Below are positions 10,074 to 20,530 of a DNA stretch of 64,000 nucleotides, one piece after another; the stretch's first letter is position 1; each line of letters begins with the position of its first letter. The notes below the pieces were generated by a model. That model was not told where the DNA came from, did not search any database, and saw nothing but the letters and a program-made list of their open reading frames with translations. Position numbers and translations under genes: made by a program. Origin of the DNA: an uncultured Verrucomicrobia subdivision 3 bacterium (GTDB lineage: Bacteria; Verrucomicrobiota; Verrucomicrobiia; Limisphaerales; UBA11358); assembly GCA_903878805.1 (NCBI GenBank), contig CAIRJF010000012.1, forward strand, positions 1 to 64,000. The letters are read 5' to 3'.

Positions 10074-11237
10074 ATGAAAAAAATTCACATATTTTGCCTC
10101 GTGTCATTGGCCGTGCTGCCGGCATTTTCCAAATTGTTTGCGCAAGCGAACCCGGATGACGAATCGTTTATGCCGGCCAATCCGCCGGGTATGAAGCTCA
10201 TGGCCAGCCACGATACGCCGGCTTATCGCGCGGCAAAACTTTTTCAGCGCGGCGTCAACCTTGGCGATTATCTGGAAGCCGGGCGCTGGGGCGTGAAGAT
10301 TCCCGCCGCTGATTTTGCGCAGATGAAACGCGAGGGCTTCGATCACGTTCGTGTGCCGGTTGGCTGGCATCGTTATGCGGGCGGCGCGCCGGATTTCACG
10401 CTTTCGCCGGAAATTTTCGCGCGGGTGGATTTTGCCGTGACCAACACGCTCGCCAATAAAATGGCGGTGATGATCAACATTCATCATTTTGATGAACTGG
10501 ACAAAGATCCCGCCGCGGCGACGGATGAATTTATTAAAATCTGGCGACAGGTCGCGGCGCATTACAAAAATTTCCCCAACACGCTCGCGTTTGAACTGGA
10601 TAATGAGCCGCATGACCAGGCGACGACGGCATTGATGAATCCGATTTACGCAAAAGTCATCGCGGCCATCCGTGAAACGAATCCGCAGCGCACACTGTTC
10701 GTAGAACCGGGCGGCTGGGGCAGCATCAACGAATTGAAAAACTTGGTGCTGCCGCCGGACGATAACGTGATTGTGTCGGTGCATTGCTACGAGCCGTTTC
10801 ATTTCACGCATCAGGGCGCGGGCTGGGTCGGCGCGGATTTCCAGCAGACGGGCATTGTTTTTCCCGGTCCGCCCGCCGCGCCGCTTGTGCCGGACATGAG
10901 CCTGAACCCGAAACCGTGGGTGCTGGAATGGATTAAAAAATACAACACGCTGGCGACAGAAAAAAATCCGAGCAGCGCGCGGGCATTTACGGAAAGGCTA
11001 AAATATGTCCGCGCGTGGTCGGATTTTTACGGGCGTCCGATTCACCTCGGCGAATTTGGTGCTTACACGAAAGCCGATGCGCAGTCGCGCGCGAATTTTT
11101 ACGCAGCCTTCCGGCGGACGGCGGAGGAACTAAAAATCGGCTGGTGCATTTGGGATTGGAACGCCAATTTCCACTATTGGAACGCGGTGGAAAACCGCGC
11201 CGTGCCCGGAATGCACGCGGCGCTTTTCGGCAAATGA
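10074..11237 (+). CDS. secreted glycoside hydrolase family 5 (cellulase-like)
   Basis: Signal peptide MKKIHIFCLVSLAVLPAFS; FQRGVNLGDYLEAG, HVRVPVGW, LAFELDNEPHD, PIHLGEFGAY, WCIWDWN. Confidence 0.85.
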   Translation: MKKIHIFCLVSLAVLPAFSKLFAQANPDDESFMPANPPGMKLMASHDTPAYRAAKLFQRGVNLGDYLEAGRWGVKIPAADFAQMKREGFDHVRVPVGWHRYAGGAPDFTLSPEIFARVDFAVTNTLANKMAVMINIHHFDELDKDPAAATDEFIKIWRQVAAHYKNFPNTLAFELDNEPHDQATTALMNPIYAKVIAAIRETNPQRTLFVEPGGWGSINELKNLVLPPDDNVIVSVHCYEPFHFTHQGAGWVGADFQQTGIVFPGPPAAPLVPDMSLNPKPWVLEWIKKYNTLATEKNPSSARAFTERLKYVRAWSDFYGRPIHLGEFGAYTKADAQSRANFYAAFRRTAEELKIGWCIWDWNANFHYWNAVENRAVPGMHAALFGK

Positions 11238-11274
11238 ATTGAACCGACGGGAACCTAGACAGTCAAACCAGCAC

Positions 11275-12891
11275 ATGAAATTTTTGCGAACCATTCTGTC
11301 GGCTTGCGCACTGTTGCTGTCGGCGTGGCTGGCGCATGGCGACGGCGAGGAAGTAGTGGTGATTTACAACACGGAGATGCCCGGTTCGAAGATGGTTGCG
11401 GAGCATTACGCGGCGGCGCGGCAGGTTCCGCCGAACCAGATTTTTGGTTTCGGCCTCACGACCAATGAAGTTATTTCGCGGGCAGACTTCACGGATTTTT
11501 TGCAGAAGCCGCTGGCCGACCGGTTGGAATCCGCCGGGTTCTGGAAGTTTGGCGAGGTCACCACGCCCGCCACCAACGGCGAGCCGGAATTGACGAACAT
11601 CCGCGTGGTGCAATCCAAAATCCGCTACGTCGTGCTGTGTTACGGTGTGCCACTAAAAATCGCGCCCAGCACCGGCAAGGACGAGCCGGCGGCCAGGTTC
11701 ATGCGCGCGGAGCTTCGCAGCAACCAGGCGTCGGTGGATTCCGAACTTGCGTGGCTGCCGCTGGTGAAAATGAAAATTCCGCTGGCCGGCCCGCTGGCGA
11801 ATCCATTTTATCTTTGCACCAACCGCGCGGCCATGAACTGCACGAACGGAATTTTGCTGGTCTCGCGGCTTGACGGGCCGAGTGCAGACATCGCCAATCA
11901 TCTCGTGGACAAAGCTATGGAGGCCGAAACCAACGGGCTTTGGGGGCGGGCGTATTTTGACGCGCGCGGTTTGAGTCCGGCCAACACAAACTATTATGTC
12001 GGCGATTTCTGGATGCTGGCCGGAGCGGAGGTCAGCCGACAGCTTGGCTTCGAAGTCGAGGTGGACACGAACGAGGCGACTTTTCCCGCCGATTTTCCGA
12101 TGAGCCACATCGCCATTTATGCTGGCTGGTATGCGTTCGATCCGTGCGGGCCGTTCATCGCGCCGAAAATGGAATTCATGCCCGGCGCCATCGCGTATCA
12201 TCTGAATTCCTTCAGCGCCGAATCCGTGCGCACGGCCACGCAACATTGGTGCGGCCCGCTGCTCGCGCGCGGCGTTACCTGCACGATGGGCTGCGTGTAT
12301 GAACCGTATCTGCAATTCACGCCAAACATCGCCTTCACGTTGCAGGCGCTCGGCAGCGGTTACACGTTTGGCGAAGCCGCATGGACATCGCAAATCGCCT
12401 TGTCGTGGCAGACCGCCGTCATCGGCGACCCGCTGTATCAGCCATTCAAAAAATCCTCGCAGGAACTGCACGCCGAATTGTCGCGCGCAAAAAATCCGCT
12501 GATTGAATGGTCGTTTGACCGGCTTATGTGCCTCGACCTAGCGCACGGTTTGCGCCCGGCGCAACTATTTTCCTTTCTTGAAAATCTCCCGCTCACGACG
12601 CAAACCGCCGTGCTGTCCGAAAAACTCGCCAATCTTTACGATGCTTCCGGCAAACCGAGTTCCGCGATTGATGCGTGGCAGAACGCACTTAAATTAAATC
12701 CTTCGCCGCAGCAAGAAATCCGCATCCGGCTTACGCTCGGCGAAAAACTTGTCGCACAAGAACGCAACGCGGAGGCGTTGGATGATTATCGCGCGCTCAT
12801 CGCCGAAGCGCCGGATTATCCTGGCCGCAGCGGCATTGACGACAAGCTCAAGGTGCTGGAGCAAAAAGCTGCCGACGCAAAAAAACCCTGA
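11275..12891 (+). CDS. TIGR03790-like secreted protein with C-terminal TPR-like region
   Basis: Signal peptide; VVVIYNTEMPGSKMVAEHYAAARQVPPNQI; YVVLCYGVPLKI; CTMGCVYEPYL. Confidence 0.7.
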   Translation: MKFLRTILSACALLLSAWLAHGDGEEVVVIYNTEMPGSKMVAEHYAAARQVPPNQIFGFGLTTNEVISRADFTDFLQKPLADRLESAGFWKFGEVTTPATNGEPELTNIRVVQSKIRYVVLCYGVPLKIAPSTGKDEPAARFMRAELRSNQASVDSELAWLPLVKMKIPLAGPLANPFYLCTNRAAMNCTNGILLVSRLDGPSADIANHLVDKAMEAETNGLWGRAYFDARGLSPANTNYYVGDFWMLAGAEVSRQLGFEVEVDTNEATFPADFPMSHIAIYAGWYAFDPCGPFIAPKMEFMPGAIAYHLNSFSAESVRTATQHWCGPLLARGVTCTMGCVYEPYLQFTPNIAFTLQALGSGYTFGEAAWTSQIALSWQTAVIGDPLYQPFKKSSQELHAELSRAKNPLIEWSFDRLMCLDLAHGLRPAQLFSFLENLPLTTQTAVLSEKLANLYDASGKPSSAIDAWQNALKLNPSPQQEIRIRLTLGEKLVAQERNAEALDDYRALIAEAPDYPGRSGIDDKLKVLEQKAADAKKP

Positions 12892-12895
12892 ATTC

Positions 12896-13717
12896 ATGGC
12901 TGTTTTCTTCGATACACACGCGCACCTTGATTATCCCGAATACGAAAAGGATTTTTCAGAAGTCCTTGGACGCGCGCAAGCTGCCGACATCACCAAAATC
13001 ATTTCCATCGGCACGAGCCTGGACAGCAGCCGCCGCGCACTTGCGCTCGCGGAAAAATTTCCGACGATTTACGCCGCCGTCGGCTGGCATCCGAGCGAGG
13101 CGCTGACCGCGCCGGAAGATTTGCGTCCGGCCCTGCGCGAACTTGCGTCGCATCCCAAAGTCGTCGCCATTGGTGAAACCGGTTTGGATTATTATCGGCT
13201 GCCGAGCTCACAGAACGGCAGCGCAGCGGACGATGCGCATTACAAAAAACGGCAGACGGAAATTTTCCAGCAACAACTTGAAGTCGCGGCGGAATTTAAT
13301 TTGAACGCTGTCATCCACCAGCGCGCATCGTTTGACGACACGCTGGCGCAATTAAAAGCGTTCACCGGAAAAGTGCGCGGCGTTTTCCATTGCTTCGGTG
13401 AAAGTGTGGAACGGCTCAAACAGATTTTGGAAATCGGTTCGCTCGTGAGCTACACTGGCATCGTGACTTTTAAGAACGGCCAGAACATCCGCGCCGCCGT
13501 GGCCGCGACGCCGCTGGATAAATTCATGCTGGAAACAGATTGCCCGTATCTCGCGCCCGTGCCGTATCGCGGCCAGCGCGGCGAACCGGCGTTCGTGAAG
13601 GAAATTTCCGAGACCATCGCACAGGTGAAAATGATTCCGGTGGATGAATTGAGTGCGGCAACGTGCCACACCGCATATGAATTTTTTCCCAAATTGGCCG
13701 CGCCGACCAATGCGTGA
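12896..13717 (+). CDS. TatD family hydrolase/DNase
   Basis: MAVFFDTHAHLDYPEYEKDF...VVAIGETGLDYY...LETDCPYLAPVPYRG. Confidence 0.9.
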   Translation: MAVFFDTHAHLDYPEYEKDFSEVLGRAQAADITKIISIGTSLDSSRRALALAEKFPTIYAAVGWHPSEALTAPEDLRPALRELASHPKVVAIGETGLDYYRLPSSQNGSAADDAHYKKRQTEIFQQQLEVAAEFNLNAVIHQRASFDDTLAQLKAFTGKVRGVFHCFGESVERLKQILEIGSLVSYTGIVTFKNGQNIRAAVAATPLDKFMLETDCPYLAPVPYRGQRGEPAFVKEISETIAQVKMIPVDELSAATCHTAYEFFPKLAAPTNA

Positions 13718-14498
13718 AGAACTGCAAATCCGCATCCACGGCGACGCGACGTTGCCGACGTTAATTTATCTGCCGGGCATTCATGGTGATTGGACGCTGG
13801 TGGGCGATTTCCGAAAAAATCTGACCGGTAAAGTGCGATTCGTGGAATTCACCTACCCGCGCACAATTGAATGGTCCTTGGATAATTATGCGGCCGCCAT
13901 CGAAAACGCACTCGCGCAAAATGAAATTCGCAGCGGCTGGCTATTGGGCGAATCTTTTGGTTCGCAGATACTGTGGGCACTCGTCGGGCGACAGCAGTTT
14001 TCCATACACGGACTGATTCTCGCAGGCGGTTTTGTCCGACATCCTACGCCGTGGGCGGCGCGCGGAATGAAGCGTGGCAGCGGCCGGCTGGCGCTTGCAG
14101 TGCTGACGCCGATGGTCAAAGGCTACGGCAAGATCGCCCGCTGGCGTTACCGAAACGCACCGGAAACACTTGCCAACATTCAGGAATTTGTCGCCCGCCG
14201 AACGCCCGTTGATTTCCACGCTGCGCGGCACCGCCTTCATCTGCTGGCGGAAAATGACCCGCGCCCCATTGCGCGTGCTAGTCCGCTGCCGTTATTTTAC
14301 CTCACCGGTTGGCTCGACCCGATTGTGCCGTGGCCGTTTGTGCAAAGCTGGCTAAAGAAAAATTGTCCATCATTGCGCACCGTAAAAATCATCCGCACCG
14401 CCGACCACAACGTCCTTGGCACAGCACCAAAGAAATCGGCCGAGACAGTTCTGGCCTGGATGGAAAAGCCGGATGCTCGCTTTGCAGTTGCTGGCTGA
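13710..14498 (+). CDS. alpha/beta hydrolase
   Basis: TLIYLPGIHGDWTLVGDF ... WLLGESFGSQI (GxSxG-like) ... LTGWLDPIVPW ... ADHNVL; overlaps the TatD stop. Confidence 0.7.
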   Translation: MREELQIRIHGDATLPTLIYLPGIHGDWTLVGDFRKNLTGKVRFVEFTYPRTIEWSLDNYAAAIENALAQNEIRSGWLLGESFGSQILWALVGRQQFSIHGLILAGGFVRHPTPWAARGMKRGSGRLALAVLTPMVKGYGKIARWRYRNAPETLANIQEFVARRTPVDFHAARHRLHLLAENDPRPIARASPLPLFYLTGWLDPIVPWPFVQSWLKKNCPSLRTVKIIRTADHNVLGTAPKKSAETVLAWMEKPDARFAVAG

Positions 14499-14529
14499 AG
14501 AATCCGTTTTATATTGCGGCGGCAAGCGT

Positions 14530-14796
14530 ATGACCAAACAGCAAATCCTCGACCTCTATTTTCTCGACGCGCGGCACAAGCTGATTGAAATCGCCGCGTT
14601 TCTCGACCGCGCGGAACGCGCGACCGGCAAAGAAGATTTCCGCCTGAAAAGTTTCCGCGCCGCGCTCGCCAAGCTGGATGGCAAAAAGAAAAATCGCGCG
14701 AAGAATGTTTTACTCACGTTCAGTGATCCAACAACGAAGCCGATTGCCAAGGCGGCGGGAAAAGGCGCGGTTGGTGGATATTCCAAAACCAAATAA
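14530..14796 (+). CDS. conserved hypothetical small protein
   Basis: [46 protein letters not shown]; good coding character between neighbours. Confidence 0.6.
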   Translation: MTKQQILDLYFLDARHKLIEIAAFLDRAERATGKEDFRLKSFRAALAKLDGKKKNRAKNVLLTFSDPTTKPIAKAAGKGAVGGYSKTK

Positions 14797-14801
14797 TTGT
14801 C

Positions 14802-15602
14802 ATGCGCTACATCGAACCGCACGCCCACATGGTCAGCCGCACGACGGATGATTACGAGCGCATGGCGCTCGCCGGTTGCGCGGCCGTCTGCGAACCGGCG
14901 TTCTGGGCGAGCTTCGACCGCAGTTCGCCCGCCGGATTTTTCGATTATTTTTCCCAACTTACCGAGCACGAACCGAAGCGCGCAGCGAAGTTCGGCCTGA
15001 AACATTTCTGCTGGCTGTGCATCAATTCCAAAGAAGCCGAGGATGTAAAACTTGCGGAAGAAGTCATTGCGTTGATTCCACAATTTATCGGACGCAAAAA
15101 CGTTCTCGGCATCGGCGAAATTGGCTTGAACAAAAATTCGCGAAACGAACTGCGCGTTTTGGAAATGCAGGTGGAAGTCGCGGCGAAATATAACCAATTG
15201 ATTTTAGTCCACACGCCGCATCTCGAAGACAAACTTAAAGGAACCAGATTGATTCTCGACGTTTTGAAAAATGACCAACGCATTTCGCCGGAGCGCGTCA
15301 TCATTGATCACGTTGAAGAACACACGGTCGAAATGGTTTTGGACTGTGGCATGTGGGCGGGCATGACGCTGTATCCCGAAACGAAATGCACACCGGCACG
15401 GGCGATTGACATTTTAGAAACTTACGGCAGCGAACGCATCTGGATGAACAGCGCGTGCGATTGGGGCGTGAGCGATCCGCTGGCCGTGCCGAAAACCGCG
15501 CTGGAAATGAAGAAGCGCGGGCACCTAGCCAAGGCGATTGAGAACATTATTTTCTCAAATCCAAAAAAGTTTTTGCGCCAGTCGCTTAATTTCAAGTTGT
15601 AG
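14802..15602 (+). CDS. TatD-like metal-dependent hydrolase
   Basis: [26 protein letters not shown] ... [11 protein letters not shown] ... [12 protein letters not shown]. Confidence 0.75.
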   Translation: MRYIEPHAHMVSRTTDDYERMALAGCAAVCEPAFWASFDRSSPAGFFDYFSQLTEHEPKRAAKFGLKHFCWLCINSKEAEDVKLAEEVIALIPQFIGRKNVLGIGEIGLNKNSRNELRVLEMQVEVAAKYNQLILVHTPHLEDKLKGTRLILDVLKNDQRISPERVIIDHVEEHTVEMVLDCGMWAGMTLYPETKCTPARAIDILETYGSERIWMNSACDWGVSDPLAVPKTALEMKKRGHLAKAIENIIFSNPKKFLRQSLNFKL

Positions 15603-16293
15603 CGCCGCCGACCAACACCACGAACTCGCCTTTCAAGCTGCGCTTCGCCGCGATTTCCAGAAGCTGTGCCGGTTTGCCGCGCAGAAACTCCTCAAATTTT
15701 TTTGTCAACTCACGCGCCAGCACCACGTCGCGTTCGGGAAAAGCTTCATTCAATTCGCCCAGAAGTTTTTCGATGCGATACGGCGATTCGTAGAAAACCA
15801 TTGTGCCGACAACCGTTTTCAACGATTCCAATTTATTGCGGCGTTGACCGGATTTGTGAGGCAGAAAACCGGCGAAATGAAATTCCTCCGTCGGCAAGCC
15901 GCTCGCGGTAAGTCCGGCAACGAGTGCGCACGCGCCGGGAATCGCCTCGACGCGAAAGCTGGCGGCGATTGCGGCTTTGACGACGCGTTCGCCGGGATCG
16001 CTGATGCCAGGACTACCGGCGTCCGTGACGAGCGCAACTTTCTCGCCACGCCGGAGACGCTCGATGATTTCCTCGCTGCGTTTGGCCTCGTTGAATTGGA
16101 AATAACTCAGCAGCGGTTTGCTGATGCCAAAATGTTTCAGCAACTGACCGCTGTGGCGCGTATCTTCGGCGGCGACGACATCGCACTCGCGCAGAACGCG
16201 CAGCGCGCGGAGCGTGATGTCCTCGAGATTGCCAATCGGCGTGGCGACGAGGTAAAGCGTGCTGGCAGTTAGCGGCGGCAATTCGGCGTTCAC
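15592..16293 (-). CDS. rsmI: 16S rRNA (cytidine(1402)-2'-O)-methyltransferase
   Basis: [36 protein letters not shown] ... [16 protein letters not shown] start proposed at 16293. Confidence 0.9.
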   Translation of the reverse strand: MNAELPPLTASTLYLVATPIGNLEDITLRALRVLRECDVVAAEDTRHSGQLLKHFGISKPLLSYFQFNEAKRSEEIIERLRRGEKVALVTDAGSPGISDPGERVVKAAIAASFRVEAIPGACALVAGLTASGLPTEEFHFAGFLPHKSGQRRNKLESLKTVVGTMVFYESPYRIEKLLGELNEAFPERDVVLARELTKKFEEFLRGKPAQLLEIAAKRSLKGEFVVLVGGATT

Positions 16294-16342
16294 GGCTTGA
16301 CTTAAACAGATAATTGGGCGGAAATAAATCGGATTTATTAGA

Positions 16343-16675
16343 ATGAAACCCGCCACAAAATTCGCCCTCGTCCTCGTCACTGCGCCGGATTTGAAGACGG
16401 CGCGCTCGCTGGCTAAAGCCGCGTTGAGAGCCAAACTCATTGCCTGTGTGAATCTCGTTCCCAAAATTGAATCGCATTACAGGTGGCGGGGAAAAATGGA
16501 ATCAGGCGCGGAAGTTCTGCTGATTCTTAAAACGACCAAATCAAAATTGCCCGCACTGGAGAAACTGGTTGTCGGAAAACATCCATACGACACGCCGGAG
16601 TTTATGGTGCTAACAGTGGCGGCGGGCAGCGGGAAGTATCTGGACTGGCTGGCGGTAAGTTGTCGCGGAAAATAA
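16343..16675 (+). CDS. cutA: divalent cation tolerance protein CutA
   Basis: LVTAPDLKTARSLAKAALRAKLIACVNLVPKIESHYRWRGK...EVLLILKTT...HPYDTPE. Confidence 0.92.
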   Translation: MKPATKFALVLVTAPDLKTARSLAKAALRAKLIACVNLVPKIESHYRWRGKMESGAEVLLILKTTKSKLPALEKLVVGKHPYDTPEFMVLTVAAGSGKYLDWLAVSCRGK

Positions 16676-16709
16676 TTGAATCGCCGGAAAGTCGGATTAA
16701 ATTGGGATT

Positions 16710-17435
16710 GTGAGTCAGGCCGATTTCATTCCGCTGATGCTGCTTGCCATGATGGGGCTGGCTTTGGGAATTTGTTTTATGATTCTTGGTTGGATGCTGG
16801 CGGTGCATCGCCGTAGTCGGCTCGCGCAAAGAAACCTTTCCTCGGCGCAGAATTTTTTCCCGTTTCAGCCGCCTGTCCTGCGGCGGCCAGATTGCTGGCT
16901 GGCCATCCGCGCGGTTTCGCCGGAGGCGGTGAAGATTGCGCTGGGCTTGAACCGGTCGCAGCCGTGTTCGTGGGCAGAAGGGCTGGCGGGCGACCATGAA
17001 TTTTTCATCAGCCCGCGTATGAATGGCTGGGTGATTGTCACCGGCTTGGGTCTGCCGAATCCCACTGACGATGTGGACGCGACGTTTTTATTTCTCACGG
17101 CGTTGAGCCGGCAGCTCGGCCATGTGCAGTTTTTTTACGCAAGTCGTCTGTTCCATCATCATGCATGGGCACGGCTGGACGACGCTTGCGTGACGCGCGC
17201 CTATGCGTGGACGGGCGAGACGGTTTGGAACCAGGGCGGGGTGACGTTACCGGAGATCGAGGTGGACTTGAAGCTATTCGGCTACGGCGAATACTCGGCG
17301 ACGTTGTTGGACGCGGAAAGAAATTTTGAAAAAGTGTCGCAGCTCGCCGCGCGCTGGAGCCTCGACCCGGCGCAGGTTAAATTGAATTCGTTTCGCCCGG
17401 CCACGGGCATCGCGGGCGAATCGGCGTTCGGTTGA
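16710..17435 (+). CDS. hypothetical membrane-anchored protein
   Basis: GTG-start ORF with N-terminal TM helix; conserved-looking composition. Confidence 0.6.
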   Translation: MSQADFIPLMLLAMMGLALGICFMILGWMLAVHRRSRLAQRNLSSAQNFFPFQPPVLRRPDCWLAIRAVSPEAVKIALGLNRSQPCSWAEGLAGDHEFFISPRMNGWVIVTGLGLPNPTDDVDATFLFLTALSRQLGHVQFFYASRLFHHHAWARLDDACVTRAYAWTGETVWNQGGVTLPEIEVDLKLFGYGEYSATLLDAERNFEKVSQLAARWSLDPAQVKLNSFRPATGIAGESAFG

Positions 17436-17495
17436 AAATTTTTATTGCGCAAAAGGCGGGGCGGGCGCAAAGTTTGCGGCGAGGAAAGGAATCCC

Positions 17496-18086
17496 ATGTC
17501 ATTCAGCATCCAACTCGAACTCCAGAAATTTCCCAAGACCGTCAAGCTCAAGAACGGCAAAAAAGCCACGCTGCGCCTGTTGCAAGCGACCGATGTGAAG
17601 GATTTTCACAAACTGTTTCTCGACATCCCGGAACACGAGCGGATGTTCATCAAGCATCGCGTGCAGGACATCAAACTCATCCGCGAGTGGTGCCGGAACA
17701 TGGACGTGGGCCGCAATCTGCCGCTCGTCGGTATCGTGGACAAAAAAATTGTCGGCGTCGCGACTTTGCACCAGCGGCTCGGCGGCTGGAAACGGCACAT
17801 CGGCCGTGTGAACGTGCTGGTGCATCCGAAATTTCGCGGCATTGGCCTGGCGCGCACGCTCATCAGCGAGACGCTCGACATCGCGCGCCGCGCCGGCTTG
17901 GAACGCGTCGAGGCGGCCTTCATCGCAGAACAGGACGCAGCGATGAAAATGTTCGCGATGTTCGGCTTCAACCAGCTTGTGCGCCTCGATGATTATGTGA
18001 AAGACATGACCGCCATCACGCACGACTATGTCTTGATGGGGCTCGATTTGCGGACGGATGAAGAATACGCAAGCGCGGCGGGTTGA
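17496..18086 (+). CDS. GNAT family N-acetyltransferase
   Basis: VGVATLHQRLGGWKRHIGRVNVLVHPKFRGIGLARTLISETLDIARRAGLERVEA. Confidence 0.85.
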   Translation: MSFSIQLELQKFPKTVKLKNGKKATLRLLQATDVKDFHKLFLDIPEHERMFIKHRVQDIKLIREWCRNMDVGRNLPLVGIVDKKIVGVATLHQRLGGWKRHIGRVNVLVHPKFRGIGLARTLISETLDIARRAGLERVEAAFIAEQDAAMKMFAMFGFNQLVRLDDYVKDMTAITHDYVLMGLDLRTDEEYASAAG

Positions 18087-18157
18087 AATAATTTTTAGTT
18101 TTTAATTGTGAGTTTTTAGTTAACTCAAAACTAAAAGTTCAAAACATAAAACGGATT

Positions 18158-18505
18158 ATGCCTCCCGAAGTCTGTCCCAACTGCGGTGCGGTCATACCGC
18201 TAAAGGCGAAGGCCTGTCCCGGCTGCGGTTCGGATGAAATGACCGGCTGGTCAGATTCCGCCCGCGCCGACAATCTTGGAATCCCGCAGGAGGATTTTAA
18301 TTACGAGAATTTTGTAAAAGAGGAATTTGGTTCCCGTCGGCTCAAACCGCGCGGACTCCACTGGGTTTGGTGGCTGACCGCGCTAGTGCTGGTGGCGTTG
18401 TTCCTGATTTTCTGCCTGCGTTGCGCCACAATTCTTTTTGATACTCGCGGCCGAGTTCTTCCCAAAGTTTGCTGCCACCAAGAAACGGCGGATTGCCGAC
18501 GATGA
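18158..18505 (+). CDS. zinc-ribbon membrane protein, C-terminus replaced at an insertion/deletion junction
   Basis: CPNCGAVIPLKAKACPGCG plus TM helix WWLTALVLVALFLIF; residues after ~18,420 are antisense of the adjacent R-M gene. Confidence 0.6.
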   Translation: MPPEVCPNCGAVIPLKAKACPGCGSDEMTGWSDSARADNLGIPQEDFNYENFVKEEFGSRRLKPRGLHWVWWLTALVLVALFLIFCLRCATILFDTRGRVLPKVCCHQETADCRR

Positions 18506-20084
18506 CATCACACTCCGGCCAAGCGCGTTCAACATAGACTTTGAACAAATTATCTTGGCTCTGGTGTTCTTCTGCACGCGCGGCTTTCAAGTTCTTGGCC
18601 TTTTTCTTAAAAGTTTCGTGCATGAGCGCGTCTTTGTTTTCAAAGCCGTCCAGCACGCGCAAGACGGGCGTGCGGTCATTGTCAAAACCGTTATCGCGCC
18701 GCCATTGCAGGAAACCAATCTGCACGGACACTTGAGCCAACTCGTAAGCGTAAGGATTGATTTCAATCGCCTTCAACTGCTGCACACTGGCTTGCGGCTT
18801 GAAATCAAAACCAATCTGCGTGGCAAAGGTGATGACTTCCTTTTCCAAGTCCAAAAGCAGTTGCAAGGCGACGTAAAGAAAGTTGCCGCTGCCGCACGCG
18901 GGGTCTAGCACGGTGATGGATGAAATCTTTTTCAGTAACGCGGCAACCTTGTCTTTTTGCTCTTTGCTGCCTTTGCCCTTTTTGATCGCGGGCGTGAGTT
19001 CGCCTTTGAGCGCAGACCATTCACGGCGCAAGGGTGACATCAAAACAGGTTCAACGAGCGTGCGAATATCCGTCTCGCTAGTGTAGTGCGCGCCAAGCTG
19101 GGCGCGCTGGCTTTCGTCCAAGGCGCGTTCAAAGAGCGTGCCCATGATGGACGGCTGAATGAATTGCCAATCCGCTTCGGCGGCTTCGACGAGGGCTTTT
19201 AGTTCCTGCTCGTTCAATTCAAAAACCGTTGCTTCCTCAAACAGATGGCCGTTGAAATGGCGGATTTTGTCTTTGCCGAACATCCCGCCTTTCGCCATGA
19301 CTTTGAACAGACTTTCGCACGCGGCGGAGAACTGCTTGGCGTCGTCCAGCGCGGTTTTGACAATCTCGGTGAACAGGCGCGGCGGCAAAAGCCCGCTGTC
19401 CTCGGCGAAAAAGCAAAACACGATGCGATTCAAAAACCGGGCTATGCGAAGATTTTTGCGCTGCGCAAAGTTCACTTGCTTGCGCGTCTTGGCGTCGGCA
19501 ATTTCCACGCTTTCACGCTTCTGCAATGACTTGGCAACCTCGGCAATTTTCGCCGCTAGTTTCTCGGTAACTTCCGCCGTGGTGTGCTTGGGCTTTAAGT
19601 CATCGGGGTCTTCAAACAACGCACGCAGCACGCGCCAATTTTTTGGCTCGTCAATTTCGTCGTTGGTAAATTCGTAAACTTCCTGAACCGTGCCGTTGAA
19701 ATTGGTTTTGACAATGTAGCGGTCAAAATCACAAACGACCAGCAACGGTGGATTTTCCAGCGATTCGCGGTAACGAAGCAATTGCCGATAAGCGGCGTCG
19801 AGGTCTTTCTTTTCCCCTTTGTATTCAAAGGCGAAGAAACCGCGTTTCCAGACATCAGCAAAGCCGCGTTCCTCGGGTGCAGCATCGTCAGGTGTGTCCA
19901 GATCAAACTCGGCATCTTTGACGACGCGTTTCTGATAGCAGAAAAAATCTTTGCCGCTGGGGTCGGCTTCATTGGGCGTCTCTTGACCCAGCAACCGGCA
20001 CAGGTCGTCAAAGTGGCTGATGTAGGCGGAAGTTTCCTTGCCCTCGTAGCGAGACCATTTCTTTTTGAATTCGGCGGCGGTCAT
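18342..20084 (-). pseudogene. type IIG (MmeI/YeeA-like) restriction-modification enzyme, truncated after methylase motif IV
   Basis: Nuclease-like FAFEYKGEKKDLDAAYRQLLRYRESLENPPLLVVCDFDRY; methylase motif I LDPACGSGNFL, motif IV NPPF; homology ends at NPPFLGGSKLWEELGREYQKELWR, so the target-recognition region is absent. Confidence 0.8.
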
Positions 20085-20175
20085 TTTAATTCCCCATAAA
20101 CCGGCAATGGCGCAAACGATAGCAAGGGCAATGCGTCGGCGGCAAGCGTGCGCTATCCACTGCGCCAGCCATTCA

Positions 20176-20236
20176 AGACGGAAACGGCGATGGGTTCGCA
20201 GCGCATTTAGCGGAGAATTCAACGCTGTTTCCGTCT
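20176..20236. repeat. inverted repeat upstream of the R-M gene
   Basis: AGACGGAAACGGCGATG (20176-20192) vs reverse complement of 20220-20236 (AGACGGAAACAGCGTTG): 15/17. Confidence 0.7.
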
Positions 20237-20254
20237 AGCCATCTAGTTCCCGGA

Positions 20255-20483
20255 GCGACGAAACTTGGTTGTCGTAATGAAGCGATGGCATGGGCAAGCG
20301 TAGCGGTGCGCGCAGTCCGGTCGCGTGGGCACTTGGGGCAAGCCAGTCTGTTGGTTTGGTGAATTGAAAATTTACCTGACCGGCAGTCTGGCTTGGGGGC
20401 GGGTGGATTTTACGCGACGGGCGAGCACACAGGCGAAGTCGAGTCCATGACGGCGCGGAGTGGAGACAGCCAAGTTTCGTCGC
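20255..20483. repeat. MITE-like segment bounded by 19-bp terminal inverted repeats
   Basis: GCGACGAAACTTGGTTGTC (20255-20273) vs reverse complement of 20465-20483 (GCGACGAAACTTGGCTGTC): 18/19; internal hairpin 20339-20350/20384-20395 (11/12). Confidence 0.55.
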
Positions 20484-20493
20484 GACATTTTCG

Positions 20494-20530
20494 TTGACAA
20501 CCAATGATAACATTGTTAATCATTGACAAC
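20494..20530. promoter_or_regulatory. operator-like dyad within putative promoter of the 20531 gene
   Basis: TTGACAAC direct repeats at 20494 and 20523 flank AATGATAAC-ATT-GTTAATCATT dyad, ending directly at the proposed ATG. Confidence 0.5.
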
